Shown in pieces: positions 6,356-13,377 of a stretch of DNA of 22,142 bases. Position 1 is the stretch's first letter. Each line of letters opens with the position of its first letter. Source of the DNA: an uncultured Collinsella sp. (GTDB lineage Bacteria; Actinomycetota; Coriobacteriia; Coriobacteriales; Coriobacteriaceae); NCBI GenBank assembly GCA_900762355.1, contig CAAFGE010000040.1, forward strand, positions 1 through 22,142. The letters run 5' to 3'. The position numbers were made by a program, and so were the translations under genes. The notes beneath the pieces are model-generated. The model saw only the letters and a program-made list of their open reading frames with translations. It had not been told where the DNA came from and ran no database searches.

Positions 6356-9022
6356 ATGACACCTCTCGCAAAACGTCTCCCGCGCGAGCTGCGCCGCAAT
6401 ATCGGCAAGTACCTGGGCATCTTTTTGCTTATGTGCGGAAGCATCGCTCTCACCTCGGGCTTTTTGCTCGCAGCGCATTCCATCGGCTGCCTTATCGACG
6501 ACATGCGCGATGCGTACACGATTGAGGACGGCCGCGTGACCACCTCCTTCGAGGCCACCGACGATCAACTCAAGGCCGCCGAGGATGCAGCCGGCGACGT
6601 CGGCGGCGTCACGCTCTACAAGAATTTCTCCATCGACGCCATCATCAAAAAGGCCGCTGGCGACGATGGCACCAAGCGCACGCTGCGCACCTATGCGCAT
6701 CGCAGCAAGGTCGATATCGCGTCCTACTGTGAGGGCAAGGAACCCAAGGCGGATGACGAGGTGGCCATCGACCGTGTCTTTGCCACCAATAACGACCTCG
6801 CCGTGGGCGATAAGGTCGAGCTTGAGGGCCGCACCTACACCATCTGCGGCATCATGACCCAGCCCGATAGCCAGGCGCTGTTCCTCAACAATTCGGACTT
6901 TACGGTGAACACCATCACCTATGGCGTGGCCGAGGTCACCGATGGCGGCTTTGCCGCGCTCGAAGATGCCGGCGGCGCACCCGCCTACACCTACTCCTTC
7001 ACCTTTACCGATCGCGACCTCCCCACCGCGGACCGCATCGACGCCGAGCAAGATATGGTCGAGGCACTGACCGACGCCGATGCGCGCGTGGACGATCTGA
7101 TCGACGCCGATTCCAATCAGGGCATTGGCTATGCGCGCGATGACGTGGACGGCGACTCTATGATGTGGATGACGCTGCTCGACATCATCATCGTGATCAT
7201 GGCGTTCGTCTTTGTGGTCCTTACCGACGCCACCATCGAGGAGGAGAGCGCCATCATCGGCACGCTGCTCGCCAGCGGCTATCGCCGCCGCGAGATCGTG
7301 CTGCACTACCTTGCGCTTCCCGCCATCGTGGGCGTGGTCGCGGCGCTTTTGGGCACTGCGCTCGGCGTTGTGTTCTTTACCGAGCCCATGCGCAGCCTCT
7401 ATTACGGTTCGTACAGCCTGCCGCCCTTCCAGGTGTACTGGAGCTGGGAGATCTTTGTGAAGTGCGCCGTGGTTCCCGCCGCCGCGCTCATCCTCATCAC
7501 GCTGGTGGGTCTGTTTCGCAAGATGGGCAAGACGCCGTTGCAGTTCCTTCGTCACGAGGCGAGCGGCAAATCGGGCACCAAGCGCGGCCTGCAGCTGCCG
7601 GAGCGCATGGGTTTTGTTTCCCGCTTCCGCCTGCGTATCTTCCTGCGCAATCTGGGCAACTTCGCCACGCTCTTCGTGGGCATCGCGTTTGCCTCGCTGC
7701 TACTGCTCTTTGGCCTGGCGATTCTGCCCACGATGACGCACTACGCGGACAACCTCGAGGCGAGCCTGGTCGCCGAGCACCAGTACACGCTCAAGGCGCC
7801 GCTGGAGCTCGAGGGCACCGCCGAGGAGCGCGAGCAGTGGTCGGCGCTCGAGCGCTTGCAGTCGGTTGACGGCGCGCTGCTTTCCGCCGCCCAGGATGCC
7901 GATGACGAGTTTGACGACGCGGCCGATGCGGCGCAGGCGGCGACCGATGCCGCGACCACATCTCCGTCTGCCGAGAGCCTGACCGCGGCGCAGGACGCAC
8001 TCGCCAAGGTCCAGGACAAGAAGGATGCGCTTTATGCGCGCCTCGATGACCTTGCCGATGCCCTCGGCTGCGACCGCGATGAGGCCATCGACCTGATCGA
8101 CAAGGCCTCTAAGATCGACACTGACAACGACGATGTCCACCCGGTCAATACGACCGATAACGGCGTGGGCGCAATCGCACAGGCCGAGAAATATGCCGTT
8201 TACCAGCTGCAATACGACCGCGGCGATGGTAATGGCGAGGAGACGATTTCTGTCTACGGCATCTCGCCCGATTCGCGCTATTGGAAAGACCTCAACGTCG
8301 GCGACGGACGCGTCGTCTTTGGCGGCGGCCTACTCGACAAGTTTGGCTGGAACGAGGGGCAGAAGGTTAAGCTTCGCGACAAGTACGAGGGCAAGAATTA
8401 TTCCCTTGAGTACGCGGGCAAGGACTGTGCCTGGGGCTCCAAGTCGGACATGAATATCTATATGAGTATCGACGACTTTAACGAGCTGTTCGGCAACGAC
8501 GCCGCCTACTTTAACGGCTATGTGAGCGACGAGAAGCTCGACCTCGATGCTCGCTACTTTGCCGGCGACACCACGCCCGACGACATGCGGGCCGTGGGCG
8601 ACCAGTTCATCGGCATGATGAGCAAAATGATCGGAATGATGATCGGGCTCGCGGTGTTTATCTTCCTGCTGTTTATGTACCTGCTGACCAAGGCGGTGAT
8701 CGACCACAGCGCCCGTTCGATCAGCTACATGAAAGTCTTTGGCTATCGCGATAGCGAGATCTCGCATCTGTACATCCGCTCGATCACGCTGTGCGTGGCG
8801 GCGTCGCTCGTGCTGAGCCTGCCGGTCATTATTGGCTCGCTCACGGCCATCTTCCGCTCGATGTTGCTCGCCTACAACGGCAATATCGAGATCTACGTGC
8901 CCGCCTGGTCCATGGCGGCATGTGTCGGCATTGGCTTTGCAACCTACCTGGTCGTGGCGCTGCTGCACACGCGCTCCATCAAGCGCGTGAGCCTCTCCGA
9001 GGCGCTGAAGGTCCAGGAATAG
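6356..9022 (+). CDS. FtsX-family ABC permease, large two-module form (888 aa)
   Basis: Membrane partner of the preceding ATPase. Layout: helix 1 (about 19-42), extracytoplasmic domain 1 (45-268), a three-helix FtsX module (272-292, 318-342, 366-388), helix 5 (433-457), extracytoplasmic domain 2 (462-755), and a second FtsX module (757-778, 806-830, 851-871). Each module carries the cytosolic coupling sequence of the family (GYRRREI at 308-314, GYRDSEI at 796-802). Domain 2 contains an Ala/Asp-rich predicted coiled coil (about 490-590), as in long permeases that reach across the cell wall. The ATG at 6356 follows AGGCGG; a TTG at 6341 inside the previous gene is less likely. Both halves of the transporter are fused in one chain, so one copy may suffice per ATPase dimer. 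Confidence 0.94.
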   Translation: MTPLAKRLPRELRRNIGKYLGIFLLMCGSIALTSGFLLAAHSIGCLIDDMRDAYTIEDGRVTTSFEATDDQLKAAEDAAGDVGGVTLYKNFSIDAIIKKAAGDDGTKRTLRTYAHRSKVDIASYCEGKEPKADDEVAIDRVFATNNDLAVGDKVELEGRTYTICGIMTQPDSQALFLNNSDFTVNTITYGVAEVTDGGFAALEDAGGAPAYTYSFTFTDRDLPTADRIDAEQDMVEALTDADARVDDLIDADSNQGIGYARDDVDGDSMMWMTLLDIIIVIMAFVFVVLTDATIEEESAIIGTLLASGYRRREIVLHYLALPAIVGVVAALLGTALGVVFFTEPMRSLYYGSYSLPPFQVYWSWEIFVKCAVVPAAALILITLVGLFRKMGKTPLQFLRHEASGKSGTKRGLQLPERMGFVSRFRLRIFLRNLGNFATLFVGIAFASLLLLFGLAILPTMTHYADNLEASLVAEHQYTLKAPLELEGTAEEREQWSALERLQSVDGALLSAAQDADDEFDDAADAAQAATDAATTSPSAESLTAAQDALAKVQDKKDALYARLDDLADALGCDRDEAIDLIDKASKIDTDNDDVHPVNTTDNGVGAIAQAEKYAVYQLQYDRGDGNGEETISVYGISPDSRYWKDLNVGDGRVVFGGGLLDKFGWNEGQKVKLRDKYEGKNYSLEYAGKDCAWGSKSDMNIYMSIDDFNELFGNDAAYFNGYVSDEKLDLDARYFAGDTTPDDMRAVGDQFIGMMSKMIGMMIGLAVFIFLLFMYLLTKAVIDHSARSISYMKVFGYRDSEISHLYIRSITLCVAASLVLSLPVIIGSLTAIFRSMLLAYNGNIEIYVPAWSMAACVGIGFATYLVVALLHTRSIKRVSLSEALKVQE

Positions 9023-9035
9023 AGAACCGCCCGCA

Positions 9036-9079
9036 CGCGGGGGGCACGAACCGAAGGAAGGGTGCCCCCGCGTTATTTG
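9036..9079 (+). terminator. Hairpin after the FtsX permease gene
   Basis: An 11-bp GC-rich stem (CGCGGGGGCAC type with one bulged G, arms at 9036-9047 and 9062-9072) with a loop of about 14 nt begins 14 bases after the stop codon and is followed by TTATTTG. The T-tract is weak, so termination may be partial. It also separates the operon from the atypical methyltransferase gene. Confidence 0.55.
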
Positions 9080-9142
9080 CCCGCCAGGCCCGACGTGGGC
9101 AAACGCGCGCAACGTCAGACTTCCCCGAACAGAAGGAGACCC

Positions 9143-9787
9143 ATGGCAAGATCGGCAGAGGAGCTCAAGCAGCTCTCCATCAAGGAGTTCACCGAGGCGG
9201 CAAAGGTCTACGAATCCGGCCATGCCGGCATTTACGAGATGTGCAAGGACGACTATCCGCAAATGCTCGAGGAGCTTGAGCTCGAACCGTTCGAGGACGC
9301 GCTCGACGTGGGCTGTGGAACCGGAGCCGTCCTAGAACTGCTCCACGCCCGGTACCCCAGCAAGCACTTGACTGGACTCGACCTCACACCCGGGATGATC
9401 GACGTCGCCCGGGCAAAGCAGCTCGATAACGTCAGCTTTGTCGTCGGAGACGCGGAGACACTGCCCTTCGAGCCCCGGAGCTTCGACGCCGTGCTCTGCT
9501 CCAACAGCTTCCACCACTACCCGCATCCGGAGAGGTTTTTCGCCGAGGTGGCACGCGTCCTTCGGCCCGGCGGGCGACTGGTCCTTCGCGACTACACCTC
9601 GAACGATGTCGCGGTCTGGCTCATGAACAACATCGAGCTACCGCTGGCACGCCTCTTGGGCCATGGCGACGTGCGCATCCTCAAGCTGTCCGAGCTACGC
9701 GCGCTCGTCGAGGAGTCCGGGCTCACCCCGCTCAAGCTCGAGGCACAGAAGGGATTCCGCGCGCATCTGGTCGCGCGAAAGGGCTAG
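9143..9787 (+). CDS. Class I SAM-dependent methyltransferase (214 aa)
   Basis: Methyltransf_11-type enzyme that transfers a methyl group from S-adenosylmethionine; the substrate is unknown. Motif I is ALDVGCGTG (53-61), the ribose-binding acid is D80 in GLDLTPGM, motif II region is GDAETLPF (102-109), the motif IV-like segment is DAVLCSNSFHHY (115-126), and motif VI-like is VLRPGGRLVLRD (139-150). Start: ATG at 9143 behind a strong AGAAGGAG; a longer reading from 9062 would cover the upstream hairpin. Its Arg codons (6 CGC, 4 CGG, 2 CGA, 1 AGA, 1 AGG, no CGT by my count) differ from the CGC/CGT-dominated neighbours. With the repeats on its right this hints at separate acquisition. It stands alone, so context gives no pathway. 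Confidence 0.92.
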   Translation: MARSAEELKQLSIKEFTEAAKVYESGHAGIYEMCKDDYPQMLEELELEPFEDALDVGCGTGAVLELLHARYPSKHLTGLDLTPGMIDVARAKQLDNVSFVVGDAETLPFEPRSFDAVLCSNSFHHYPHPERFFAEVARVLRPGGRLVLRDYTSNDVAVWLMNNIELPLARLLGHGDVRILKLSELRALVEESGLTPLKLEAQKGFRAHLVARKG

Positions 9788-9814
9788 CGGTCCGCGCCAG
9801 GTCGCTCCGTCACG

Positions 9815-9913
9815 CCAAGGCACGCCGTCAACGCCGCCACACCAGGGCACGCCATCAAACCAGATTGTGGCCACGCCAGAACGCGCCGCCAAACCAAGGC
9901 GCGCCGCCACAAA
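9815..9913. repeat. Degenerate CCA-GGC-CGCC repeats
   Basis: Three to four imperfect copies of a unit like CCAAGGCACGCCGTCAA (near 9815-9831, 9842-9859 and 9894-9913, with a longer diverged copy at 9860-9893) follow the methyltransferase gene. The last copy also pairs with 9919-9925 as a 7-bp CGCGCCG/CGGCGCG stem. They contain no plausible open frame. Their role is unknown; they could be decayed repeats or a weak transcript end. Confidence 0.45.
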
Positions 9914-9948
9914 CGTGACGGCGCGTCCCTAGCTGCCAGGTGGCGAGG

Positions 9949-9977
9949 CACTCATTTAAGTCCGTCCCCAATGAGTG
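9949..9977. repeat. Palindromic repeat copy 1 (8-bp stem, 13-nt loop)
   Basis: CACTCATT (9949-9956) pairs with AATGAGTG (9970-9977) around the loop TAAGTCCGTCCCC. A second copy in the same orientation lies 5 bp downstream with the same loop apart from one base. It looks like a short REP-type intergenic palindrome. Confidence 0.75.
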
Positions 9978-9982
9978 GTTTC

Positions 9983-10009
9983 AGTCATTTAAGTCTGTCC
10001 CCAATGACT
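9983..10009. repeat. Palindromic repeat copy 2 (7-bp stem, 13-nt loop)
   Basis: AGTCATT (9983-9989) pairs with AATGACT (10003-10009) around TAAGTCTGTCCCC. Compared with copy 1, the stem has a C-to-G change on the left matched by G-to-C on the right, so pairing is preserved. The copy ends 11 bp before the -35 of the DUF362 gene. Confidence 0.75.
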
Positions 10010-10020
10010 AGATGCCGTAC

Positions 10021-10051
10021 TTGACTTTAACTCTGCTTTAACTGGTACCAT
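10021..10051 (+). promoter_or_regulatory. Candidate promoter of the DUF362 gene with CTTTAACT direct repeat
   Basis: TTGACT (10021-10026) is a near-consensus -35. TACCAT (10046-10051) is a -10-like box at a long 19-bp spacing. Between them CTTTAACT occurs twice (10025-10032, 10036-10043) with an 11-bp period, which would put both copies on one face of the helix and could be an activator or repressor site. Confidence 0.45.
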
Positions 10052-10093
10052 CCTCTATGTCTGTAACGCCATATAGACCGAGGGGATATATCT

Positions 10094-11299
10094 ATGACCG
10101 CAACTACACCCGCAGCACCCGCCAAGGTGTACTTCACCAACCTGCGCACGCATGCTCGCGAGAGCCAGCTCGACAAGCTCAAACGCCTCATTCGCCGCGC
10201 CGGAATTGAGCAGATCGACTTTGAGAACAAGTTCGTCGCCATCAAGATTCACTTTGGCGAGCTGGGCAACCTGAGCTTTTTGCGCCCCAACTACGCCCGC
10301 GCCGTCGCGGACGTCGTGAAGGAGCTGGGCGGCAAGCCCTTCCTCACCGACTGCAATACGCTCTATGTTGGTAGCCGCAAAAACGCGCTCGAGCACATCG
10401 ATACCGCCTACCAGAACGGCTTTACCCCGTATGCTACGGGTTGCCAGATCATCATTGCCGACGGCCTCAAGGGCACCGACGAGGCGCTCGTCCCGGTCGA
10501 GGGCGGCGAGTACGTGCACGAAGCCAAGATCGGTCAGGCACTCATGGATGCCGATATCGTGATCAGCCTCACCCACTTTAAGGGTCATGAGCAGGCAGGT
10601 TTTGGCGGCGCCATGAAGAACCTGGGTATGGGAGGCGGTAGCCGTGCTGGCAAGATGGAGCAGCATGCCGCCGGCAAGCCGAACGTCGCGGCCGAGCACT
10701 GCGTTGGCTGCCGTGCCTGCGAAAGGATCTGCGCGCACAACGCTATCTCGTTCGACGACACCCGCGAGCGCGAGCTTGCCAGCGGCGCTACTCGCACAGT
10801 GCACGTGGCTGCCATCGACCACGATCGCTGCGTGGGCTGCGGACGCTGCATTGCAGCATGCAACCAGGACTGCATCAAGCCCGGCTATGACGCCGCGGCC
10901 GACGTGCTCAACTGCAAGATTGCCGAGTACACCAAGGCCGTCGTCGACGGCCGCCCGAGCTTCCACATCTCGCTTGCCATGGACATCAGTCCCAACTGCG
11001 ACTGCCATCCCGAAAACGATACGCCTATCGTCAACGACATCGGCATGTTCGCGAGCTTCGACCCGGTCGCCATCGACCAGGCCTGCGCCGATGCCGTCAT
11101 GGCATCCGAGCCGCTGCCCAACACCGAGCTCACCGATAGCGCGGCCAAGATGGAGCACAACCACGAGCATCTGGAGGGCGAGCAGGCGCGTGACCCCTTC
11201 TGCATCACGCATCCCGACACCGACTGGCGCGCGTGCATCGCGCACGCCGAGAAGATCGGTCTGGGCACGAGCAAGTACGAGCTTATCGAGGTCAAGTAA
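10094..11299 (+). CDS. DUF362 protein with two 4Fe-4S clusters (401 aa)
   Basis: Iron-sulfur protein with an N-terminal DUF362 domain (about 11-190, containing IKIHFGELGN and the glycine-rich GHEQAGFGGAMKNLGMGGG) and a bacterial ferredoxin insert. The first cluster ligands are C203, C206, C209 and C213, and the second are C246, C249, C252 and C256, both CxxCxxCxxxC. The DUF362 fold resumes from about 270 to the end. These proteins are common in anaerobes, but their reaction is not established; electron transfer is the safe statement. The ATG follows GAGGGG, with a promoter upstream and a strong terminator downstream, so it is a single-gene unit. It has no signal peptide and is probably cytosolic. 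Confidence 0.93.
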   Translation: MTATTPAAPAKVYFTNLRTHARESQLDKLKRLIRRAGIEQIDFENKFVAIKIHFGELGNLSFLRPNYARAVADVVKELGGKPFLTDCNTLYVGSRKNALEHIDTAYQNGFTPYATGCQIIIADGLKGTDEALVPVEGGEYVHEAKIGQALMDADIVISLTHFKGHEQAGFGGAMKNLGMGGGSRAGKMEQHAAGKPNVAAEHCVGCRACERICAHNAISFDDTRERELASGATRTVHVAAIDHDRCVGCGRCIAACNQDCIKPGYDAAADVLNCKIAEYTKAVVDGRPSFHISLAMDISPNCDCHPENDTPIVNDIGMFASFDPVAIDQACADAVMASEPLPNTELTDSAAKMEHNHEHLEGEQARDPFCITHPDTDWRACIAHAEKIGLGTSKYELIEVK

Positions 11300-11346
11300 C
11301 ACCTGTCTATTGGACACATCAAGCGCTTTTGTAGCGCAACGTTAGC

Positions 11347-11386
11347 AAAAGCCGCCCGTGAGCACAGTGCCCACGGGCGGCTTTTT
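11347..11386. terminator. Bidirectional Rho-independent terminator
   Basis: A perfect 10-bp stem, GCCGCCCGTG (11351-11360) with CACGGGCGGC (11372-11381), is flanked by AAAA on the left and TTTTT on the right. It therefore works on either strand and serves the convergent DUF362 (plus) and hydrolase (minus) genes. Confidence 0.9.
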
Positions 11387-11431
11387 GGAAGTGCTAGGGG
11401 GTCAGATAGACCAGTAAACCGTACTATTTGC

Positions 11432-12397
11432 CTAAAAATACTCGTCGAGGAAGTTGTCGACTGTGTTCCAGTAGAGCTCGGGGTCAACTTGCGCACTCTT
11501 GGCGTGGGTGGCGCCATGGATAGTGAGCTTTTGCTTGACCTTGCTGGCGCACGCGTCGTAGTTTTGGTCGAGCATGCTGTACGGTACAAAGGTGTCCTGG
11601 TCGCCGTGGATAAACAGCATGGGAACTGTCGCGTGTTTGAGTTGCTCCACACTGCTCGCCTTATGAAAGTCGTAGCCTGCGCGCACGTTGCACACCAAGT
11701 TTGCTACATCGAGCAAGGGAAAGCTGGGCAGGCCGAACACGTCCTTGAGCTGCAGGGAAAACTCGTCCCAAACACTCGTATAACCGCAGTCCTCGATAAT
11801 GCATTTTACGTTTGCAGGCAGAGATTCCCCCGCGACGTTCATAGCGGTTGCTGCGCCCATCGATTCGCCAAAGACCAGGATGCGCGCCTGGGGGTCAGCC
11901 TGAACGATTTGCTCGATCCATGCGACGATATCGAGGCGCTCGGGCCAGCCCATGCCGATATAGTCGCCGCCGGAGCGCTCGTGGGCGCGGGCGGCAGGCG
12001 CGAGCACGTTCATGCCGCGGTCGTGGAAGCGCTTGGCGTATCGAGCCATGCCGATGGGCTCGTTGGTATATCCATGCAGGCAGACGGCGTAATCGTGGGT
12101 GTTCTCCGAGGCAGCAAAATACCAGGCGGCGAGCTCGGTTCCGTCATCTGCGGTGAGGCTGCTGCTCTTGCGGTTCTCTTTAAACCATGCCCGCGCCTCG
12201 GTATCCTCGGCATCCGGCTGCTCACCTTCTTTGTCGTTCTTGCTATCCTGCATCATCTTCATGGTGTATGGCGCGCGGGGATTCAGCGCGAAGTCAAACA
12301 GAAAGTTGCCGGCAAATCCGAGCAGCGCAACGACAGCCACCAGTGCAACGATGCCGGCTATCTTGAGCTTTCGATGGGAACGTGCGTTTTGAGCCAT
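11432..12397 (-). CDS. Membrane-anchored alpha/beta hydrolase (321 aa)
   Basis: Serine hydrolase of the alpha/beta fold with an N-terminal membrane anchor (about 13-33) after a basic MAQNARSHRKLK start; the catalytic domain is probably outside the membrane. The oxyanion region is HGY (108-110), nucleophile S179 sits in GESMGA, the likely acid is D268 in HGDQDTFVP, and the His is H298 in GATHAKS, so the triad is complete. It resembles YqkD/Bem46-like esterases; the substrate is unknown. The linker 46-75 is charged and probably disordered. Start: ATG at 12397 with AGGAGA upstream. It has its own promoter with two operator-like dyads and a shared terminator at 11347-11386. Confidence 0.93.
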   Translation of the reverse strand: MAQNARSHRKLKIAGIVALVAVVALLGFAGNFLFDFALNPRAPYTMKMMQDSKNDKEGEQPDAEDTEARAWFKENRKSSSLTADDGTELAAWYFAASENTHDYAVCLHGYTNEPIGMARYAKRFHDRGMNVLAPAARAHERSGGDYIGMGWPERLDIVAWIEQIVQADPQARILVFGESMGAATAMNVAGESLPANVKCIIEDCGYTSVWDEFSLQLKDVFGLPSFPLLDVANLVCNVRAGYDFHKASSVEQLKHATVPMLFIHGDQDTFVPYSMLDQNYDACASKVKQKLTIHGATHAKSAQVDPELYWNTVDNFLDEYF

Positions 12398-12417
12398 GCG
12401 GTATTCTCCTATAAGAT

Positions 12418-12431
12418 GTTAATACATCAAC
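12418..12431. promoter_or_regulatory. Operator-like dyad 1 (GTTGATGTATTAAC on minus strand)
   Basis: Minus-strand reading GTTGATGTATTAAC. It lies about 10-23 bases downstream of the predicted start point of the hydrolase gene, where a bound repressor would block transcription. It matches the dyad at 12463-12476 at 11 of 14 positions. Confidence 0.55.
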
Positions 12432-12446
12432 ATTTAATGCAAGCGC

Positions 12447-12475
12447 ATTATGGACGTTCGCCGTTGATGCGTCAA
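12447..12475 (-). promoter_or_regulatory. Promoter of the hydrolase gene
   Basis: On the minus strand, -35 TTGACG (12475-12470) and -10 CATAAT (12452-12447) are separated by exactly 17 bp. The start point would be near 12440, giving a leader of about 43 nt that contains the AGGAGA ribosome binding site. Confidence 0.7.
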
Positions 12476-12476
12476 C
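12463..12476. promoter_or_regulatory. Operator-like dyad 2 (GTTGATGCGTCAAC) over the -35 box
   Basis: GTTGA and TCAAC form a perfect 5-bp inverted repeat around TGCG, covering the -35 hexamer of the hydrolase promoter. Shared consensus with dyad 1 is GTTGATGYRTYAAC, and the centres are 45 bp apart. Confidence 0.55.
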
Positions 12477-12542
12477 AGGCAAAGAATGGGTAAACAAAGG
12501 GTCGCGTATGGTGCAAATTTCGCACGTACCTAGACGCTTTGA

Positions 12543-12548
12543 TATAGT
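12543..12548 (+). promoter_or_regulatory. -10 box (TATAGT) of the hemolysin III gene
   Basis: TATAGT lies 35 bases before the ATG, with a weak -35-like TCGCAC 17 bp upstream. Predicted start near 12555. The promoter diverges from that of the hydrolase, about 70 bp away. Confidence 0.45.
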
Positions 12549-12583
12549 GTTGAGAACTCTTTACGTTGGAGGATGTAACCGGC

Positions 12584-13267
12584 ATGTCCGATTCGAGCGA
12601 CAGTTCTAAGCCGCGACCCAAAACCGCGGCCGTTCCACACTACACGGTGGGCGAGGAGATCATGAACTCCGTCACCCATGGTGTCGGCTGCCTGCTGGGT
12701 ATCGCGGGCCTGGTGCTCCTGATCGTATTCGCTGCCCTGCGCGGCGGCGGCCCGGCCCACATGGCCGCGGCAATTGTCTATGGCGTCAGCATTATCCTCG
12801 AATACCTAGCCTCCACGCTCTACCACGCGATTCAGCCCGCGCGCGCCAAGCGCGTGTTTCGCATCATCGACCACAGCTGCATCTACCTGCTCATAGCCGG
12901 CAGCTATACGCCGTTTTGCCTCATCACGCTCGCAAACGACGGCGGCGCTGTGCTGTTCTTTGCCGTATGGGCCATCGCCATCATCGGCATCGCCCTCGAG
13001 TGCTTCCTACGCGAGCGCCAGCCGCATTGGGTAAGCGGCCTGGTCTATCTGCTGATGGGCTGGCTCGTCGTCTTTAAGCTGCCCGAGCTCGTGTCGCTGC
13101 TCAACCCCGTGGCACTTGCCCTGCTCGCTGTCGGCGGCGTGTGCTACACCGTGGGCGTGCCGTTCTACATCGCCAAAAACGTGCGCTACCTGCACAGCGT
13201 GTTCCACCTGTGGGTGCTCGCCGGCAGTATCTTCCAGTTCATGGCGGTGATCCTCTTCGTAATCTAG
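12584..13267 (+). CDS. Hemolysin III / PAQR-family membrane protein (227 aa)
   Basis: Seven-helix integral membrane protein of the HlyIII (YqfA/TrhA, PAQR) family, a putative metal-dependent membrane hydrolase; the name hemolysin is historical. Conserved features include EEIMNSVTHG (24-33, H32), the STLYHA motif with H81, DHSCIYLLIAGSYTPF from D96/H97, and the helix-7 metal site H204xxxH208 in LHSVFHLWVLAGS. A further His usual in the family at the LHF position is Gln here (Q218). I chose the ATG at 12584; a GGAGG lies 11 bases upstream, slightly far, and a TTG at 12566 would overlap it. It precedes a CorC-type gene, and such pairs are often annotated together as hemolysins. Confidence 0.93.
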   Translation: MSDSSDSSKPRPKTAAVPHYTVGEEIMNSVTHGVGCLLGIAGLVLLIVFAALRGGGPAHMAAAIVYGVSIILEYLASTLYHAIQPARAKRVFRIIDHSCIYLLIAGSYTPFCLITLANDGGAVLFFAVWAIAIIGIALECFLRERQPHWVSGLVYLLMGWLVVFKLPELVSLLNPVALALLAVGGVCYTVGVPFYIAKNVRYLHSVFHLWVLAGSIFQFMAVILFVI

Positions 13268-13312
13268 CGACCACGCCTGCGCGCTCGCGTCCTTGTTTGG
13301 GCGCCGGTGCAA

Positions 13313-13340
13313 TTGCCGTATCCGCCGTCAACGTTTTAAT
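13313..13340 (+). promoter_or_regulatory. Candidate promoter of the CorC-type gene
   Basis: TTGCCG (13313-13318) and TTTAAT (13335-13340) are separated by 16 bp, with a start expected near 13347. The 110-bp gap after the hemolysin III gene holds nothing else recognisable and no terminator. Confidence 0.4.
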
Positions 13341-13377
13341 CCGACGTCCCGAATCTTGGAGGTTCGAGAAACTCCCG

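Noticed and set aside
6206..7555. Minus-strand open frame of 449 codons opposite the FtsX permease gene
   Set aside because: Shadow of the permease coding frame, with no domain motif and no ribosome binding site.
9815..10009. CRISPR array
   Set aside because: Units are imperfect, spacing is irregular and short, and there are no cas genes in the window.
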